DNA of 64,000 bases from contig JBKQTE010000054.1 in assembly GCA_052143315.1 (NCBI GenBank), positions 62,001 through 126,000 of the forward strand, given 5' to 3'. The notes under the pieces were generated by a model. The model worked only from the letters and a program-made list of their open reading frames with translations. It had not been told where the DNA came from and did not search any database. Positions 18,159-28,076 of this stretch are shown here, in pieces; the stretch's first letter is position 1; each line of letters begins with the position of its first letter. The DNA is from DASZIT01 sp052143315. GTDB lineage: Bacteria; Actinomycetota; Acidimicrobiia; Acidimicrobiales; RAAP-2. The translations under genes and the position numbers were made by a program.

Positions 18159-19361
18159 ATGGCCACCATCGGCCGGGACCGTTCCCTCGGGCTGGCTCCG
18201 GCATCCCTCCGGGACTACCGCCAGCTGGCTCGGCGGCGCCTCCCCCGCCAGCTCTTCGACTACGTGGACGGGGCGGCGTACGAAGAGTCGACGATGGCCG
18301 CCAACATGGAGGACCTTCGCCGTATCCACCTCCGGCAACGGGTGCTGCGTGACGTGTCGGACATCACCTTGAGCACCACCGTCCTGGGTGAGTCAGTAGC
18401 GCTCCCAGTGGTGCTGGCGCCCGTCGGCCTGGCCGGCATGCTCGCCCGGCGGGCGGAGGTGCAGGCGGCCCGGGCGGCGTCCGCAGCCGGGGTCCCGTTC
18501 TGCGAGTCGACCGTCTCGATCTGCGGGATCCACGAGGTCGCCGCCGCCTCCCGCCGCCCACTGTGGTTCCAGCTGTACGTCATGCGCGACCGGGCCTACG
18601 CCGCCGACCTGATGGCGCAGGCACGGGCAGCCGGCTGCTCGGCGCTGGTGCTCACCGTCGACCTGGCGGTGGTCGGGGCCCGCTACCGCGACGTGCGCAA
18701 CGGCATCGGCGTCCGGCTTCCGGTCGCCAAGCGGGCGGCCCAGGGGCTCGACTTCGCCCTCCACCCGGCCTGGGTGCGGGACGTCGCCCTCTCCGGCAAG
18801 CCGCTGACGTTCGGCAACCTCGAGAAGGCGGTACCCGGTGCCTCCAGCCCCGGCGAGTTCCGCGCCTGGGTCGACCGGCAGTTCGATCCCAGCGTGACCT
18901 GGGACGACCTCGCCTGGGTCCGTGAGCACTGGGACGGCAAGCTGGTGCTGAAGGGCATCCTCGATCCACTGGACGCTCGGGAGGCGGCGGCCCGGGGAGC
19001 CGACGCGGTGGTCGTCTCCAACCACGGCGGTCGGCAGCTCGACGGGGTGCCGTCCACCGTCTCGGCGCTGCCGGCCATCGTCGACGAGGTGGGCGACGCC
19101 GCCGAGGTGCTGGTCGACGGCGGCATCCGGAGCGGCCTCGACGTGGTGAAGGCGCTGGCCCTGGGCGCCCGGGCCTGCCTCATCGGTCGCCCGTGGGCCT
19201 ACGCGGTGGCCGCCCGGGGGGAGGGCGGGGTGGCCCACATCCTCCGGATCCTCCGCCAGGAGATGGAGGTGGCCATGGGGCTCACCGGGGTCACCGACGT
19301 GTCAGCACTGAGCCGGTCGGCCCTGGTCGACGACGGAATGGGGTACCTTCACAGCCCATGA
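18159..19361 (+). CDS. lldD: FMN-dependent alpha-hydroxy acid dehydrogenase (L-lactate dehydrogenase-like)
   Basis: 400 residues, full length for the family. Oxidises an L-2-hydroxy acid to the keto acid using FMN. Motifs: FDYVDGAAYEE near the N-terminus, LAPVGLAGM, FQLYVMRDR and TVDLAVVGARYRD, the substrate lysine in LVLKGIL, and the catalytic SNHGGRQLDG segment followed by DGGIRSGLDVVKALALGA. Electrons probably go to the respiratory chain, as in LldD. A mycofactocin-associated paralogue (MftD) belongs to the same family, but no mycofactocin genes are visible. The SDR gene downstream overlaps by four bases (ATGA), indicating an operon. Exact substrate not determinable. Confidence 0.88.
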   Translation: MATIGRDRSLGLAPASLRDYRQLARRRLPRQLFDYVDGAAYEESTMAANMEDLRRIHLRQRVLRDVSDITLSTTVLGESVALPVVLAPVGLAGMLARRAEVQAARAASAAGVPFCESTVSICGIHEVAAASRRPLWFQLYVMRDRAYAADLMAQARAAGCSALVLTVDLAVVGARYRDVRNGIGVRLPVAKRAAQGLDFALHPAWVRDVALSGKPLTFGNLEKAVPGASSPGEFRAWVDRQFDPSVTWDDLAWVREHWDGKLVLKGILDPLDAREAAARGADAVVVSNHGGRQLDGVPSTVSALPAIVDEVGDAAEVLVDGGIRSGLDVVKALALGARACLIGRPWAYAVAARGEGGVAHILRILRQEMEVAMGLTGVTDVSALSRSALVDDGMGYLHSP

Positions 19362-20152
19362 GCCAGCAGCCCCCGCCCACCCCGCCGTCCGAGCTGTTCT
19401 CGGTGGCCGGCAAGACCGTGGTGGTGACCGGGGGTACCCGGGGCATCGGCCACATGATCGCCGCCGGGTTCGTGGCCGGCGGGGCCACCGTCATCGTGTC
19501 GTCGCGGAAGGCCGGGGCGGTCGACGCCACCGTCGCCGAGCTGTCCGAGCTCGGGGAGTGCCGGGGCATCCCCGCCGACCTGTCCACCGAGGAGGGTGCC
19601 CGGGGGCTGGCCGAGGCGGTCGCCGCCGGCAACGACCACGTCGACGTGCTGGTCAACAACGCCGGCGCCACCTGGGGCGCCCCGTTGGAGGAGCACGACG
19701 CCGCCTCGTGGAACCGGGTCCTCGACCTCAACGTCCAGGGTGTCTTCCACACCACCAAGTTCTTCCTGCCCCTCCTGCGGGCCCGGGCCACGGCCGACGA
19801 CTCCTCCCGGGTCATCAACATCGGCTCCATCGACGCCATCCACGTGCCCATCCTCGAGTCGTACTCGTACTCCTCGTCCAAGGCCGCCGTCCATCAGCTC
19901 ACCCGGCACCTGGCCAGGCACCTGGCGCCCGACATCACCGTGAACGCCATCGCCCCGGGCCCGTTCGAGTCCAAGATGATGGCTGCCACCCTCGAGGCCT
20001 TCGGGGAGCAGATCGCCTCCTCCGCCCCGCTCAAGCGCATCGGGCGACCCGACGACATGGCCGGGACCGCCATCTTCCTGGCCTCGCGGGCCGGCGCCTA
20101 CCTCACCGGGGCGATCATCCCGGTGGACGGCGGCATCGCCACGGTGGGCTGA
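19358..20152 (+). CDS. Short-chain dehydrogenase/reductase
   Basis: 264 residues, classical SDR. Cofactor motif TGGTRGIG at 24-31, NNAG near residue 105, and active site with S in NIGSID, Y171 and K175 (YSSSK). The C-terminus TGAIIPVDGGIA is typical of 3-oxoacyl-ACP reductase-like and RhlG-like members. A basic residue (R29) after the glycine motif and SSRKAG at the end of strand 2 favour NADP(H). The ATG sits inside the stop region of the hydroxy acid dehydrogenase gene (ATGA), so the two are co-translated and may act on the same hydroxy/keto substrate. Confidence 0.9.
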   Translation: MSQQPPPTPPSELFSVAGKTVVVTGGTRGIGHMIAAGFVAGGATVIVSSRKAGAVDATVAELSELGECRGIPADLSTEEGARGLAEAVAAGNDHVDVLVNNAGATWGAPLEEHDAASWNRVLDLNVQGVFHTTKFFLPLLRARATADDSSRVINIGSIDAIHVPILESYSYSSSKAAVHQLTRHLARHLAPDITVNAIAPGPFESKMMAATLEAFGEQIASSAPLKRIGRPDDMAGTAIFLASRAGAYLTGAIIPVDGGIATVG

Positions 20153-20315
20153 CCCCGATCTCCCGGCGCAGTGCTCTGAACCGCCTGGTGCCGGTCCCGA
20201 GCACGTGAACGGACCACTTGTCCCCGATGCGCTCGAGGACCTGGCGGGACCGGCCGGCCTCGGGTCGGGATGTGCCAGCATGGGCCAGTCCGACGCCGCC
20301 CAGGAGGGGACGCCC

Positions 20316-20879
20316 ATGACCATGGAGAACGCAGAGACCCCCCTGCCACTGGCACCGGGTCGGTGGACACTCGACGCCAACCACTCCGGCGTCCACTTCC
20401 GGATCCGGCATCTCGGCCTGACCAACGTGCGGGGGCGGTTCGACCGGTTCGATGCCACCCTGACCGTGGGGACGAGGCTGGCGGACACCGTGGTGACGGC
20501 CACCGTCGACATGGCCTCGGTCAACACCAACCAGGCCGACCGTGACGCCCACCTGCGGGGAACCGACTTCTTCTCCACCGACCAGCATCCCGAGATGACC
20601 TTCCGCTCCACCATCGTGCGCAATTGGGGCAACAACGAGTACGAGCTCGGGGGTGTCCTCGCCATCAACGGCATCGAGCGCACCATCTCGCTGGAGGTGG
20701 CGTTCAACGGCTCCGAGGTCTTCCCCGGCGACGGTGCCACCCATGCCGGCTTCTCCGCCACCGGCGAGATCAACCGGGACGACTTCGGCATCGACTTCAA
20801 CATGCCTCTCGGCGTGGGGAAGCTCGCCCTGGGCCAGAAGGTGAAGATCGAGCTCGAAGTCCAGTTCGTGGCTCCCTAA
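20316..20879 (+). CDS. YceI-family lipid/polyisoprenoid-binding protein
   Basis: 187 residues with YceI signatures: WTLDANHSGVHFRIRH at the N-terminus, the central HLRGTDFFSTDQHPEMTF, and the terminal FGIDFNMPLGVGK segment. The family folds as a lipocalin-like barrel that binds long isoprenoid chains; no signal peptide is visible, so it is probably cytoplasmic here. AGGAGGGGA at 20302-20310 fits ATG 20316; the frame extends upstream without support. The MDMPI gene begins 10 bp downstream, so the two are probably co-transcribed. Confidence 0.9.
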   Translation: MTMENAETPLPLAPGRWTLDANHSGVHFRIRHLGLTNVRGRFDRFDATLTVGTRLADTVVTATVDMASVNTNQADRDAHLRGTDFFSTDQHPEMTFRSTIVRNWGNNEYELGGVLAINGIERTISLEVAFNGSEVFPGDGATHAGFSATGEINRDDFGIDFNMPLGVGKLALGQKVKIELEVQFVAP

Positions 20880-20889
20880 GGTAGGCACC

Positions 20890-21666
20890 ATGTCGACCGA
20901 CCCCACCCCCTGGCTGCACTCGCTGCGTCGCTCGCACGACCACCTCGTCGACCGGACCGCCGATCTCGACATCTCCCAGCTGGCGCGGCCCTCGTACTGC
21001 GCCGACTGGACCGTCGCCGACGTCCTGTCACACCTCGGGAGCCAGGCCGAGATCTTCGGGCTGCTGGTCGACGCCGGGCTCGGCGGGGGTGACGCCCCGG
21101 GTCCGGACGCCTTCGGGCCGATCTGGGACACCTGGAACGCCCGCTCCCCCGAGGAGCAGGCTGCCCACAGCACCTCCGCCAACGAGGCCCTGGTCCGGCG
21201 GCTCGAGCAGCTCGGCGCCGAGCAGCTCGGCGCCTTCCGCCTGTCGGCTTTCGGCATGGACCTGGACGCCGCCGGGCTGCTCCGCATGCGCCTCTCCGAG
21301 CACGCCCTCCACACCTGGGACGTCGACGTCGTCTTCGATCCCGACGCCCTGGTCGCCGCGGACGCGGTGGAGCTGCTGGTCGACGGCCTTCCCGCGCTGG
21401 TGGCCCGAACCGGCACGCCGGCCGCACAGCCCGCCACTCTGGAGGTGGTCACCACTCATCCCGACCGGCACTTCGCCCTGTCCACCGGTGGTGTCAGCCT
21501 CGAGCCCCTCTCCGGCCAGTCGACCGACGGGTCGGTGCGGCTCCCCGCCGAGGCGCTGGTCCGCCTGGTCTACGGCCGACTGGGCACCGGACGTGGCGGG
21601 TCGGTGGACGTCGATGCAGGCGGCCTCGATCTCGATGATCTCCGGGCGCTCTTCCCGGGATTCTGA
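20890..21666 (+). CDS. Maleylpyruvate isomerase (MDMPI)/DinB-like family protein
   Basis: 258 residues. The N-terminal four-helix domain has ADWTVADVLSHLGSQAE near 39-55 and SEHALHTWDVDV near 136-147, which supply the metal-binding histidine/glutamate set of mycothiol-dependent MDMPI and DinB-type enzymes. The C-terminal domain (about 170-258) is a separate small alpha/beta domain common in actinobacterial members. It may catalyse a mycothiol-dependent isomerisation or transfer, but many paralogues exist with no known substrate. Confidence 0.82.
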   Translation: MSTDPTPWLHSLRRSHDHLVDRTADLDISQLARPSYCADWTVADVLSHLGSQAEIFGLLVDAGLGGGDAPGPDAFGPIWDTWNARSPEEQAAHSTSANEALVRRLEQLGAEQLGAFRLSAFGMDLDAAGLLRMRLSEHALHTWDVDVVFDPDALVAADAVELLVDGLPALVARTGTPAAQPATLEVVTTHPDRHFALSTGGVSLEPLSGQSTDGSVRLPAEALVRLVYGRLGTGRGGSVDVDAGGLDLDDLRALFPGF

Positions 21667-21719
21667 GCGTCCCGCCGGCGTCCTCTCCTCGGACCCGGTG
21701 TCGTCCGGAGCGGAGTGAT

Positions 21720-21725
21720 TAGGCT
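21720..21725 (+). promoter_or_regulatory. -10 box (TAGGCT), leaderless start at 21732
   Basis: TAGGCT, six bases, then GTG at 21732. No Shine-Dalgarno motif precedes the start. Confidence 0.4.
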
Positions 21726-21731
21726 CCGGCG

Positions 21732-23360
21732 GTGGCCGGGGACGTGACATCGCCGCCCAGGGCACGCAGCGCCGGCACCCTGGCCCTGACCGTGCTGGCA
21801 GCCAGCCAGTTCCTGATGACGCTGGACACGTCGGTGATGAACGTGTCCATCCGCCAGGTGGCCCACGACGTCGGCACCACCGTGACCGGCATCCAGACCG
21901 CCATCACCCTGTACACGCTGGTGATGGCCTCGTTCATGATCACCGGGGCGAAGATCGGGGCGGTCATCGGTCGCAAGAGGGCCTTCGGCATCGGCCTGGT
22001 CATCTACGGCCTGGGCTCGCTGACCACCGCGCTGGCCCCCAACCTCGGCGTCCTCCTCCTCGGCTGGTCGCTGCTCGAGGGGCTGGGGGCAGCGCTGATC
22101 CTCCCGGCCATCGTCGCCCTGGTGGCCGCCAACTTCGAGCCCGAGCGGCGATCGGCCGCCTACGGCATGATCGCTGCCGCCGGCGCCGGCGCGGTCGCCG
22201 TCGGGCCGCTGGTCGGGGGGGCGCTGACCACCTACGCCTCGTGGCGGTGGGTCTTCGTCGCCGAGGTGGCCATCGTCATCGTCATCCTGCCGACGCTGCG
22301 GAAGGTCAACGAGGGCCCGGCGGCGGCGCGGACCGCCTTCGACTTCGTGGGCGCCGCCCTCTCCATCCTCGGCCTCTCGCTGACCGTCTTCGGGGTGCTC
22401 CGTTCCGGCGACTGGGGGTGGGTGCACCCCCGGCCCGGCGCCCCCACCCTCCTCGGGGTGTCCCCGGTGGCCTGGCTGATCACCCTCGGCCTCTTGCTGC
22501 TCTTCTGCCTGCTGGTGTGGGAGGGGCATCTGACGGCACGGGGCGGCGAGCCACTGGTACGCCCGTCGATGTTCCGCAATCGCCAGATGGTGGGTGGCCT
22601 GACCATGTTCTTCTTCCAGTTCTTCATCCAGGCGGGGGTGTTCTTCGCCATCCCCCTCTTCCTGTCGGTGGTGCTGGAGCTGTCGGCCATCCAGACCGGG
22701 GTGCGCATCCTCCCCCTGTCGTTCGCCCTGCTGGTCACCGCCATCGGGGTCCCCAAGCTCCTTGCCGACGTCTCGCCCCGGCTGATCGTCCGGTGCGGGC
22801 TCCTCTGCATGCTGGCCGGGACCCTCGTCCTGGTCGGCGGGCTCGACCCTGGCGCCGATGCCGGCATCGTGGCCATCCCCATGGTCCTCCTGGGTCTCGG
22901 TATCGGGGCGTTGGCCTCCCAGCTGGGGGCGGTCACCGTGTCGGCGGTGCCCACCGACCGGAGCGCCGAGGTGGGTGGCCTGCAGAACACGGTGACCAAC
23001 TTCGGGGCCTCGCTCGGGACCGCACTGGTGGGCGCCGTGCTCATCTCGAGCCTGACCGCCGGCCTTGTCGGCGGGGTGGAAGCCAGCTCGGCCATTCCGC
23101 CGTCAGTCAAGACGGAGGCGACCGTCAAGCTGGCCAGCGGGGTGCCGTTCATCTCCGACACGGATCTCCGGCGCCAGCTGCAGGCGGCGTCGGTCCCGGC
23201 CGCCACGGCCGACGCCATCGTCAGCATCAACAGCGAGTCCCGCCTCGGTGCGCTGCGAGACGCCCTGTGGGTGGTGGCCCTGGCCGCCCTGGTGGCCCTG
23301 CTCTGCACCGCGCTGGTCCCCACCGTCCCGGTGGCCCGCCGGGAGGACGGTCCCGACTGA
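21732..23360 (+). CDS. MFS drug transporter, DHA2 (14-helix) family
   Basis: 542 residues with about 14 membrane helices. Motif A-like GAKIGAVIGRKRAFGIG follows helix 2, and LDTSVMNVSIRQVAHDVG in helix 1 matches the DHA2 (EmrB/QacA) pattern. It probably exports drugs or metabolites by proton antiport. A hydrophilic stretch of about 60 residues (VEASSAIPPSVKTEATVK onward) lies before the last helix, a common extracytoplasmic loop in this family. No adjacent regulator is obvious. A second DHA2 transporter lies at 57091. Confidence 0.9.
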   Translation: MAGDVTSPPRARSAGTLALTVLAASQFLMTLDTSVMNVSIRQVAHDVGTTVTGIQTAITLYTLVMASFMITGAKIGAVIGRKRAFGIGLVIYGLGSLTTALAPNLGVLLLGWSLLEGLGAALILPAIVALVAANFEPERRSAAYGMIAAAGAGAVAVGPLVGGALTTYASWRWVFVAEVAIVIVILPTLRKVNEGPAAARTAFDFVGAALSILGLSLTVFGVLRSGDWGWVHPRPGAPTLLGVSPVAWLITLGLLLLFCLLVWEGHLTARGGEPLVRPSMFRNRQMVGGLTMFFFQFFIQAGVFFAIPLFLSVVLELSAIQTGVRILPLSFALLVTAIGVPKLLADVSPRLIVRCGLLCMLAGTLVLVGGLDPGADAGIVAIPMVLLGLGIGALASQLGAVTVSAVPTDRSAEVGGLQNTVTNFGASLGTALVGAVLISSLTAGLVGGVEASSAIPPSVKTEATVKLASGVPFISDTDLRRQLQAASVPAATADAIVSINSESRLGALRDALWVVALAALVALLCTALVPTVPVARREDGPD

Positions 23361-23381
23361 CGCCTGCGGTCGCCCGGGCCG

Positions 23382-23660
23382 CTACTTCTTCAGCGACTCG
23401 GAGGTGATGCCGGCCTCGCGCAGCATGCGGCGCAGGTCGACGATCTGCTGCTGGTCGATGTCGTCGCCCTTGGGCCGGTCGAAGATCTCCGTCTCGCCGC
23501 CCACCTCGACCTTGAACCGGTGGTTCGCCTCCTCGGTGATGGTCCCGATCTGCGCCAGCAACGAGGCGACGTCGTGCCAGGCGATGTTGTGGTTGGTCGG
23601 GTGAGCCAGGATCTTCTCAGCCGTGGCCCGGTGATGACTCCGGAGTTCGATCTCTGCCAT
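23382..23660 (-). CDS. Small conserved hypothetical protein (HicA-like pattern)
   Basis: 92 residues. A compact alpha/beta protein with HPTNHNIAWHDVASLLAQIG, a central KVEVGGETEIF strand and a C-terminal DLRRMLREAGI helix. The arrangement resembles stand-alone relatives of HicA-type (double-stranded-RNA-binding-fold) proteins, but the catalytic histidine context is not convincing and no antitoxin gene is adjacent, so I do not call a toxin. ATG 23660 has AGAAGG about ten bases upstream; the frame runs on to 23693. It sits between the MFS gene (convergent) and the TetR gene (same strand). Confidence 0.6.
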   Translation of the reverse strand: MAEIELRSHHRATAEKILAHPTNHNIAWHDVASLLAQIGTITEEANHRFKVEVGGETEIFDRPKGDDIDQQQIVDLRRMLREAGITSESLKK

Positions 23661-23702
23661 GGGTGTCGCCTTCTCTCGTCGTACGACCCACAACGTACCC
23701 GG

Positions 23703-24362
23703 TCAGCGGGGCTCCGCCAGCGTCGTCAGGACCGGCACCAGGACGTCCAGGGCCTCGGCGGTCAGGCGAGGCACCTGGTCCACCCGTCCAGACGACACCG
23801 CCGCCAACCACCCGGCCCGGAGACCGCCGGCCATGGCGGCCACGATGACGCCGGGGCGCGGATCCGAACGGGGGTCCACCCCCATCCGGAAGGCCGTGTG
23901 CTCGGTGAGCCGATCGTGGATGTCGTGCAACCGGTCGAGCCCCCGCTTGGCCATCTCCGGCTCGGCGGCCAGCACGGTGGCCCGGTCCCGCTCCATCGGG
24001 TCGCCGGCGAACGAGGCGCCGTCGGCCACCTTGGACAGGGCGTGGCGCAGGGCCAGCACCACCGGCTCGTCCACCGGCCTCTGCCAGTAGACCAAGGGCA
24101 CCCCGGCCAGGCGGTCGACGATGCCGGCCAGCACCACGTCCTCTTTGTTGGGGAAGTACCGGTAGAAGGTGCGGGTGGAGATGTCGGCGGCTCCGGCGAC
24201 ATCGCCGACCGTGACGTTGCCGTAGCCGCGCTCGGCGAACAGGTGGAGGGCGGTCCGCTCCACCTCGGCGGCGTTCCGGGCACGGCGGCGGCTCCGCTGG
24301 TCGATCGGGCGCAGGCCGCGGTCGCCGAGGGTGTCCCGGGCGAGCGGCGATGCATCGCTCAT
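23703..24362 (-). CDS. TetR-family transcriptional regulator
   Basis: 219 residues. The N-terminal helix-turn-helix is clear: TALHLFAERGYGNVTVGDV, then AADISTRTFYRYFPNKEDVV. The C-terminal ligand domain is unrecognised. ATG 24362 is chosen because the sequence before it is a low-complexity GCN-repeat tract that would encode an alanine run. It is divergent from the Old Yellow Enzyme gene at 24511; the 33-bp dyad at 24478-24510 in the shared intergenic region is its likely operator, and the same dyad recurs at 36844-36876 upstream of a quinone oxidoreductase. Probably a repressor responding to an electrophile or enone substrate, which is inference. Confidence 0.88.
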   Translation of the reverse strand: MSDASPLARDTLGDRGLRPIDQRSRRRARNAAEVERTALHLFAERGYGNVTVGDVAGAADISTRTFYRYFPNKEDVVLAGIVDRLAGVPLVYWQRPVDEPVVLALRHALSKVADGASFAGDPMERDRATVLAAEPEMAKRGLDRLHDIHDRLTEHTAFRMGVDPRSDPRPGVIVAAMAGGLRAGWLAAVSSGRVDQVPRLTAEALDVLVPVLTTLAEPR

Positions 24363-24365
24363 CGC

Positions 24366-24440
24366 GGCTGCTGCGATTGCTGCGGCTGCTGCGGCTGCAG
24401 CCGTGGTTGCGGCCGTGGCCGTGGCCGTGGCCGTGGCTGC
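24366..24440. repeat. Simple-sequence tract (GCTGC-rich, then GGCCGT x4)
   Basis: A GCTGC/GCGGC-rich tract is followed by four exact GGCCGT units (24411-24434). It lies between the TetR start and the operator, so changes in repeat number would shift the distance between the regulatory site and the TetR gene. Confidence 0.6.
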
Positions 24441-24477
24441 GCCTGCGGAGGACCCGACCGTTCGCAGTTCGCCGGTT

Positions 24478-24510
24478 GTGTCACATCTGCCATTATGGCA
24501 GGGTTGCCAC
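24478..24510 (+). promoter_or_regulatory. 33-bp double-dyad operator, copy 1 (Old Yellow Enzyme gene)
   Basis: GTGTCA (24478-24483), TGCCA (24488-24492), TGGCA (24496-24500) and TGCCAC (24505-24510) form a nested inverted repeat with 4-, 3- and 4-bp spacers; one base of the outer right arm departs from symmetry. The inner part includes a possible -10 (CATTAT, 24491-24496). The dyad ends immediately before the ATG at 24511. Confidence 0.65.
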
Positions 24511-25761
24511 ATGTCAGGAATTCCGTCGCCGGCAGACTCGCGGCCCGGAACGGCGGCCGATCCCTTCCAGCCCGCCACCCTCGGACCCCTCGCCCTGCGC
24601 AACCGGTTCATCAAGTCGGCCACCTTCGAGGGCCCTCAGCCCGACAACCTGGTGAGCGACCGGCTGATCGAGTTCCATCGACGGGTGGCGGCCGGAGGCG
24701 TCGGCCTCTCGACAGTGGCCTACTGCGCCGTCTCCCCCGAGGGCAGCACCGACGGCCGCACCCTGCTCCTCCGCCCCGAGGCGGTGCCCGGGCTCCGTCG
24801 GTTGGCGGAGTCGGTCCACGCCGAGGGTGCCAAGGTGGCGGCCCAGATCGGCCACGCCGGGGCCGTCGCCAACCCACAGGCCACCGGACGGCCCGCCCTC
24901 GGCCCGACCCGCATCTTCAACCCGCTCGGCATGCGCCGCACCCTGGCCGCCACCGATGACGACATCGCCCGGCTCACCGCCGCCTTCGCCGAGGGCGCCT
25001 CACTGGTGGCCGATGCCGGCTTCGACTCGGTCGAGATCCACATCGGGCACGGCTACCTCCTCAGCTCCTTCCTCTCCCCCAAGCTCAACACCAGGACCGA
25101 CCGGTGGGGCGGCCCGCTGGAGAACCGGGCTCGGTTCCCCCGGCAGGTGATGCGGGCGGTCCGACAGGCGGTGGGTGACCGCGTCGCCGTCACCGCCAAG
25201 CTGAACATGGCCGACGGGGTCCCAGGTGGCCTGTGGGTGGACGAGAGCGTCCAGGTCGCACGGTGGCTGACCGAGGACGGCAGCGTCGACGCCCTCGAGC
25301 TCACCGGCGGCAGCTCGCTGCAGAACCCGATGTACTACTTCCGGGGCGAGGCTCCGGTGGCCGAGATGGCCAGGTACATGCCGAAGTTCATCCGGCCCGG
25401 GTTCCGGCTGTTCGGTGGGGCGTTCCTCCACAGCTATCCCTACGAGGAGGGGTACTTCCTCCCCTACGCCCGCCAGTTCCGGGCGGCCCTGGACCTGCCC
25501 CTCATCCTGTTGGGCGGGGTGAGCGAGCTGGCGACGGTCCACCGGGCCATGGACGAGGGCTTCCAGTTCGTGGCCATGGGCCGGGCCCTGCTGCGCGAGC
25601 CCGACCTCGTCGACCGGTGGCAGCGGGGCGCCACCACCACGTCGCTGTGCATCCACTGCAACAAGTGCATGCCGACCATCTACCGGGGCACCCGCTGCGT
25701 CCTCGTCCCCCATGAGGCAGACCCCCCGGGTGCCGGCCGCGCCGCACCTGCCGGCGGATAG
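24511..25761 (+). CDS. Old Yellow Enzyme-family NADH:flavin oxidoreductase
   Basis: 416 residues, TIM-barrel flavoprotein of the FMN-binding OYE family. Visible: LGPLALRNRFIKSAT at the barrel start, QIGHAGA, the DSVEIHIGHGYLLSSFLSP segment, RTDRWGGPLENR, and phosphate-binding GGVSE/MGRALLREPDL near the end. A C-terminal CIHCNKCMP cysteine cluster recalls iron-sulfur-containing members (2,4-dienoyl-CoA reductase type), but the later FAD/NAD domain of those enzymes is absent. It likely reduces activated C=C bonds. The start ATG 24511 lies one base after the 33-bp dyad, so TetR binding would block initiation. GC-rich simple repeats precede it. Confidence 0.88.
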   Translation: MSGIPSPADSRPGTAADPFQPATLGPLALRNRFIKSATFEGPQPDNLVSDRLIEFHRRVAAGGVGLSTVAYCAVSPEGSTDGRTLLLRPEAVPGLRRLAESVHAEGAKVAAQIGHAGAVANPQATGRPALGPTRIFNPLGMRRTLAATDDDIARLTAAFAEGASLVADAGFDSVEIHIGHGYLLSSFLSPKLNTRTDRWGGPLENRARFPRQVMRAVRQAVGDRVAVTAKLNMADGVPGGLWVDESVQVARWLTEDGSVDALELTGGSSLQNPMYYFRGEAPVAEMARYMPKFIRPGFRLFGGAFLHSYPYEEGYFLPYARQFRAALDLPLILLGGVSELATVHRAMDEGFQFVAMGRALLREPDLVDRWQRGATTTSLCIHCNKCMPTIYRGTRCVLVPHEADPPGAGRAAPAGG

Positions 25762-25801
25762 ACCCGGCTCGATCCGAACGTCGCCCGGGGGACCGGTTCA
25801 C

Positions 25802-27085
<1,284 letters not shown>

Positions 27086-27092
27086 GTGGCCC

Positions 27093-27098
27093 ATCCTA
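27093..27098 (-). promoter_or_regulatory. -10 box (TAGGAT) of the P450 gene, leaderless
   Basis: On the minus strand TAGGAT (27098-27093) is followed by seven bases and ATG 27085. It overlaps the alternative ATG at 27094, arguing against that start. Confidence 0.4.
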
Positions 27099-27158
27099 CG
27101 ATCGGAGCACCGGTCGGGTCGGCCCGGACCGAGGCGCAGGATCGCCCCTCACCGCCGG

Positions 27159-28076
27159 TCACCGGAAGTGCCGGGTCAGCTCGTTCGCATAGGTGCGCCC
27201 CAGGGTGTCGCCGTGGTGGGCGATCCAGTCGAGCACCGATCGGTCGCCGGTGGCCGGCCCGTCGGTGTCGGCCAGGCCGTCCATCATGGAGCCCAGCTCG
27301 TCCGGAGTGAGCAGCACGTCGCCGACCACCCGGCCGACCACCCACGACGCCGGCGGGACGATGGCGCGCGGGACATGGACCACCACGGAACGGCTCCCGA
27401 CTGCGTGGCGGATGGCCCCGACCAGCTCGGCGAAGGTGGGGCGGTCGGGTCCGACCGCTTCGACGACCACGTCGGTTCGTGTGCTTCCGTGGCCGACGGC
27501 CAGCTCAGCCAGGTCATCGACGTGGATGCCGCGCACCCGGTAGATGCCGTCGCCGGCGATGGCAAAGGCCGGGAGCTTCCGGAGCAGCCACGCCACGTTG
27601 TTGAGCAGGACGCCGTCGCCCCCGAACAGGATGGCTGGACGAAGGATGGCCGCCGGAACCCCGGTCTCCACCAGCGCCCGCTCCACCAGCGCCTTCCCCC
27701 GGAAGTAGGGGTAGGGCGATCCGATCGACGGATGGGTGATGCTGACGTGCACGATCCGCTCGACTCCGGCTCGTCTGGCCGCCTGGAACAACGTCCTCGA
27801 GTTCTCCACCGCCGCCACGTGGTCGTTGCCGCCGTGAGCGAAGCGCACCCAGTAGGTGTTGTAGAGGGTGGTGACCCCGGCCAGGTCCCGGGCCAGGCCG
27901 ATCGGGTCGTCGAAGTCCATCGGTGCGACGGCCACGGGGGAACCGACGGGCGCCCGGTCGGGATGGCCGGTCAGCGTCCGGACCCGGCGCCCGGCGGCGA
28001 GCAACCGGCTGGCGATGGCGGAGCCCGAGTACCCGAACGCCCCGGTGACGGCATCGAGCCCGGTGTCGGCGGTCAC
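27159..28076 (-). CDS. NAD(P)-binding NmrA/epimerase-like protein (atypical SDR)
   Basis: 305 residues. The Rossmann motif is GAFGYSG near the N-terminus, with VTTLYNTYWVRF and RIVHVSITHPS strands and an active-site-like Y-x3-K (YFRGK). The pattern fits atypical SDRs of the NmrA/NDUFA9 group, which bind NAD(P) and act as reductases or redox sensors. GTG 28076 overlaps the stop of the preceding TetR gene by four bases (GTGA), so regulator and enzyme are co-translated and the enzyme is a likely target or partner of that regulator. Confidence 0.82.
   Translation of the reverse strand: MTADTGLDAVTGAFGYSGSAIASRLLAAGRRVRTLTGHPDRAPVGSPVAVAPMDFDDPIGLARDLAGVTTLYNTYWVRFAHGGNDHVAAVENSRTLFQAARRAGVERIVHVSITHPSIGSPYPYFRGKALVERALVETGVPAAILRPAILFGGDGVLLNNVAWLLRKLPAFAIAGDGIYRVRGIHVDDLAELAVGHGSTRTDVVVEAVGPDRPTFAELVGAIRHAVGSRSVVVHVPRAIVPPASWVVGRVVGDVLLTPDELGSMMDGLADTDGPATGDRSVLDWIAHHGDTLGRTYANELTRHFR

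Noticed and set aside
18085..18159. 24-codon frame ending in TGATG overlap with the lactate-type dehydrogenase start
   Set aside because: No ribosome site before its ATG and no recognisable sequence; it lacks the conserved C-terminus of the mycofactocin precursor. Could still be a leader peptide.
18159..19361. Mycofactocin-associated MftD
   Set aside because: The protein family is shared, but no mftA, mftB or mftC genes are adjacent, so an LldD-type call is safer.
23382..23660. HicA-type toxin
   Set aside because: No partner antitoxin gene and no convincing catalytic motif; retained as a hypothetical protein only.
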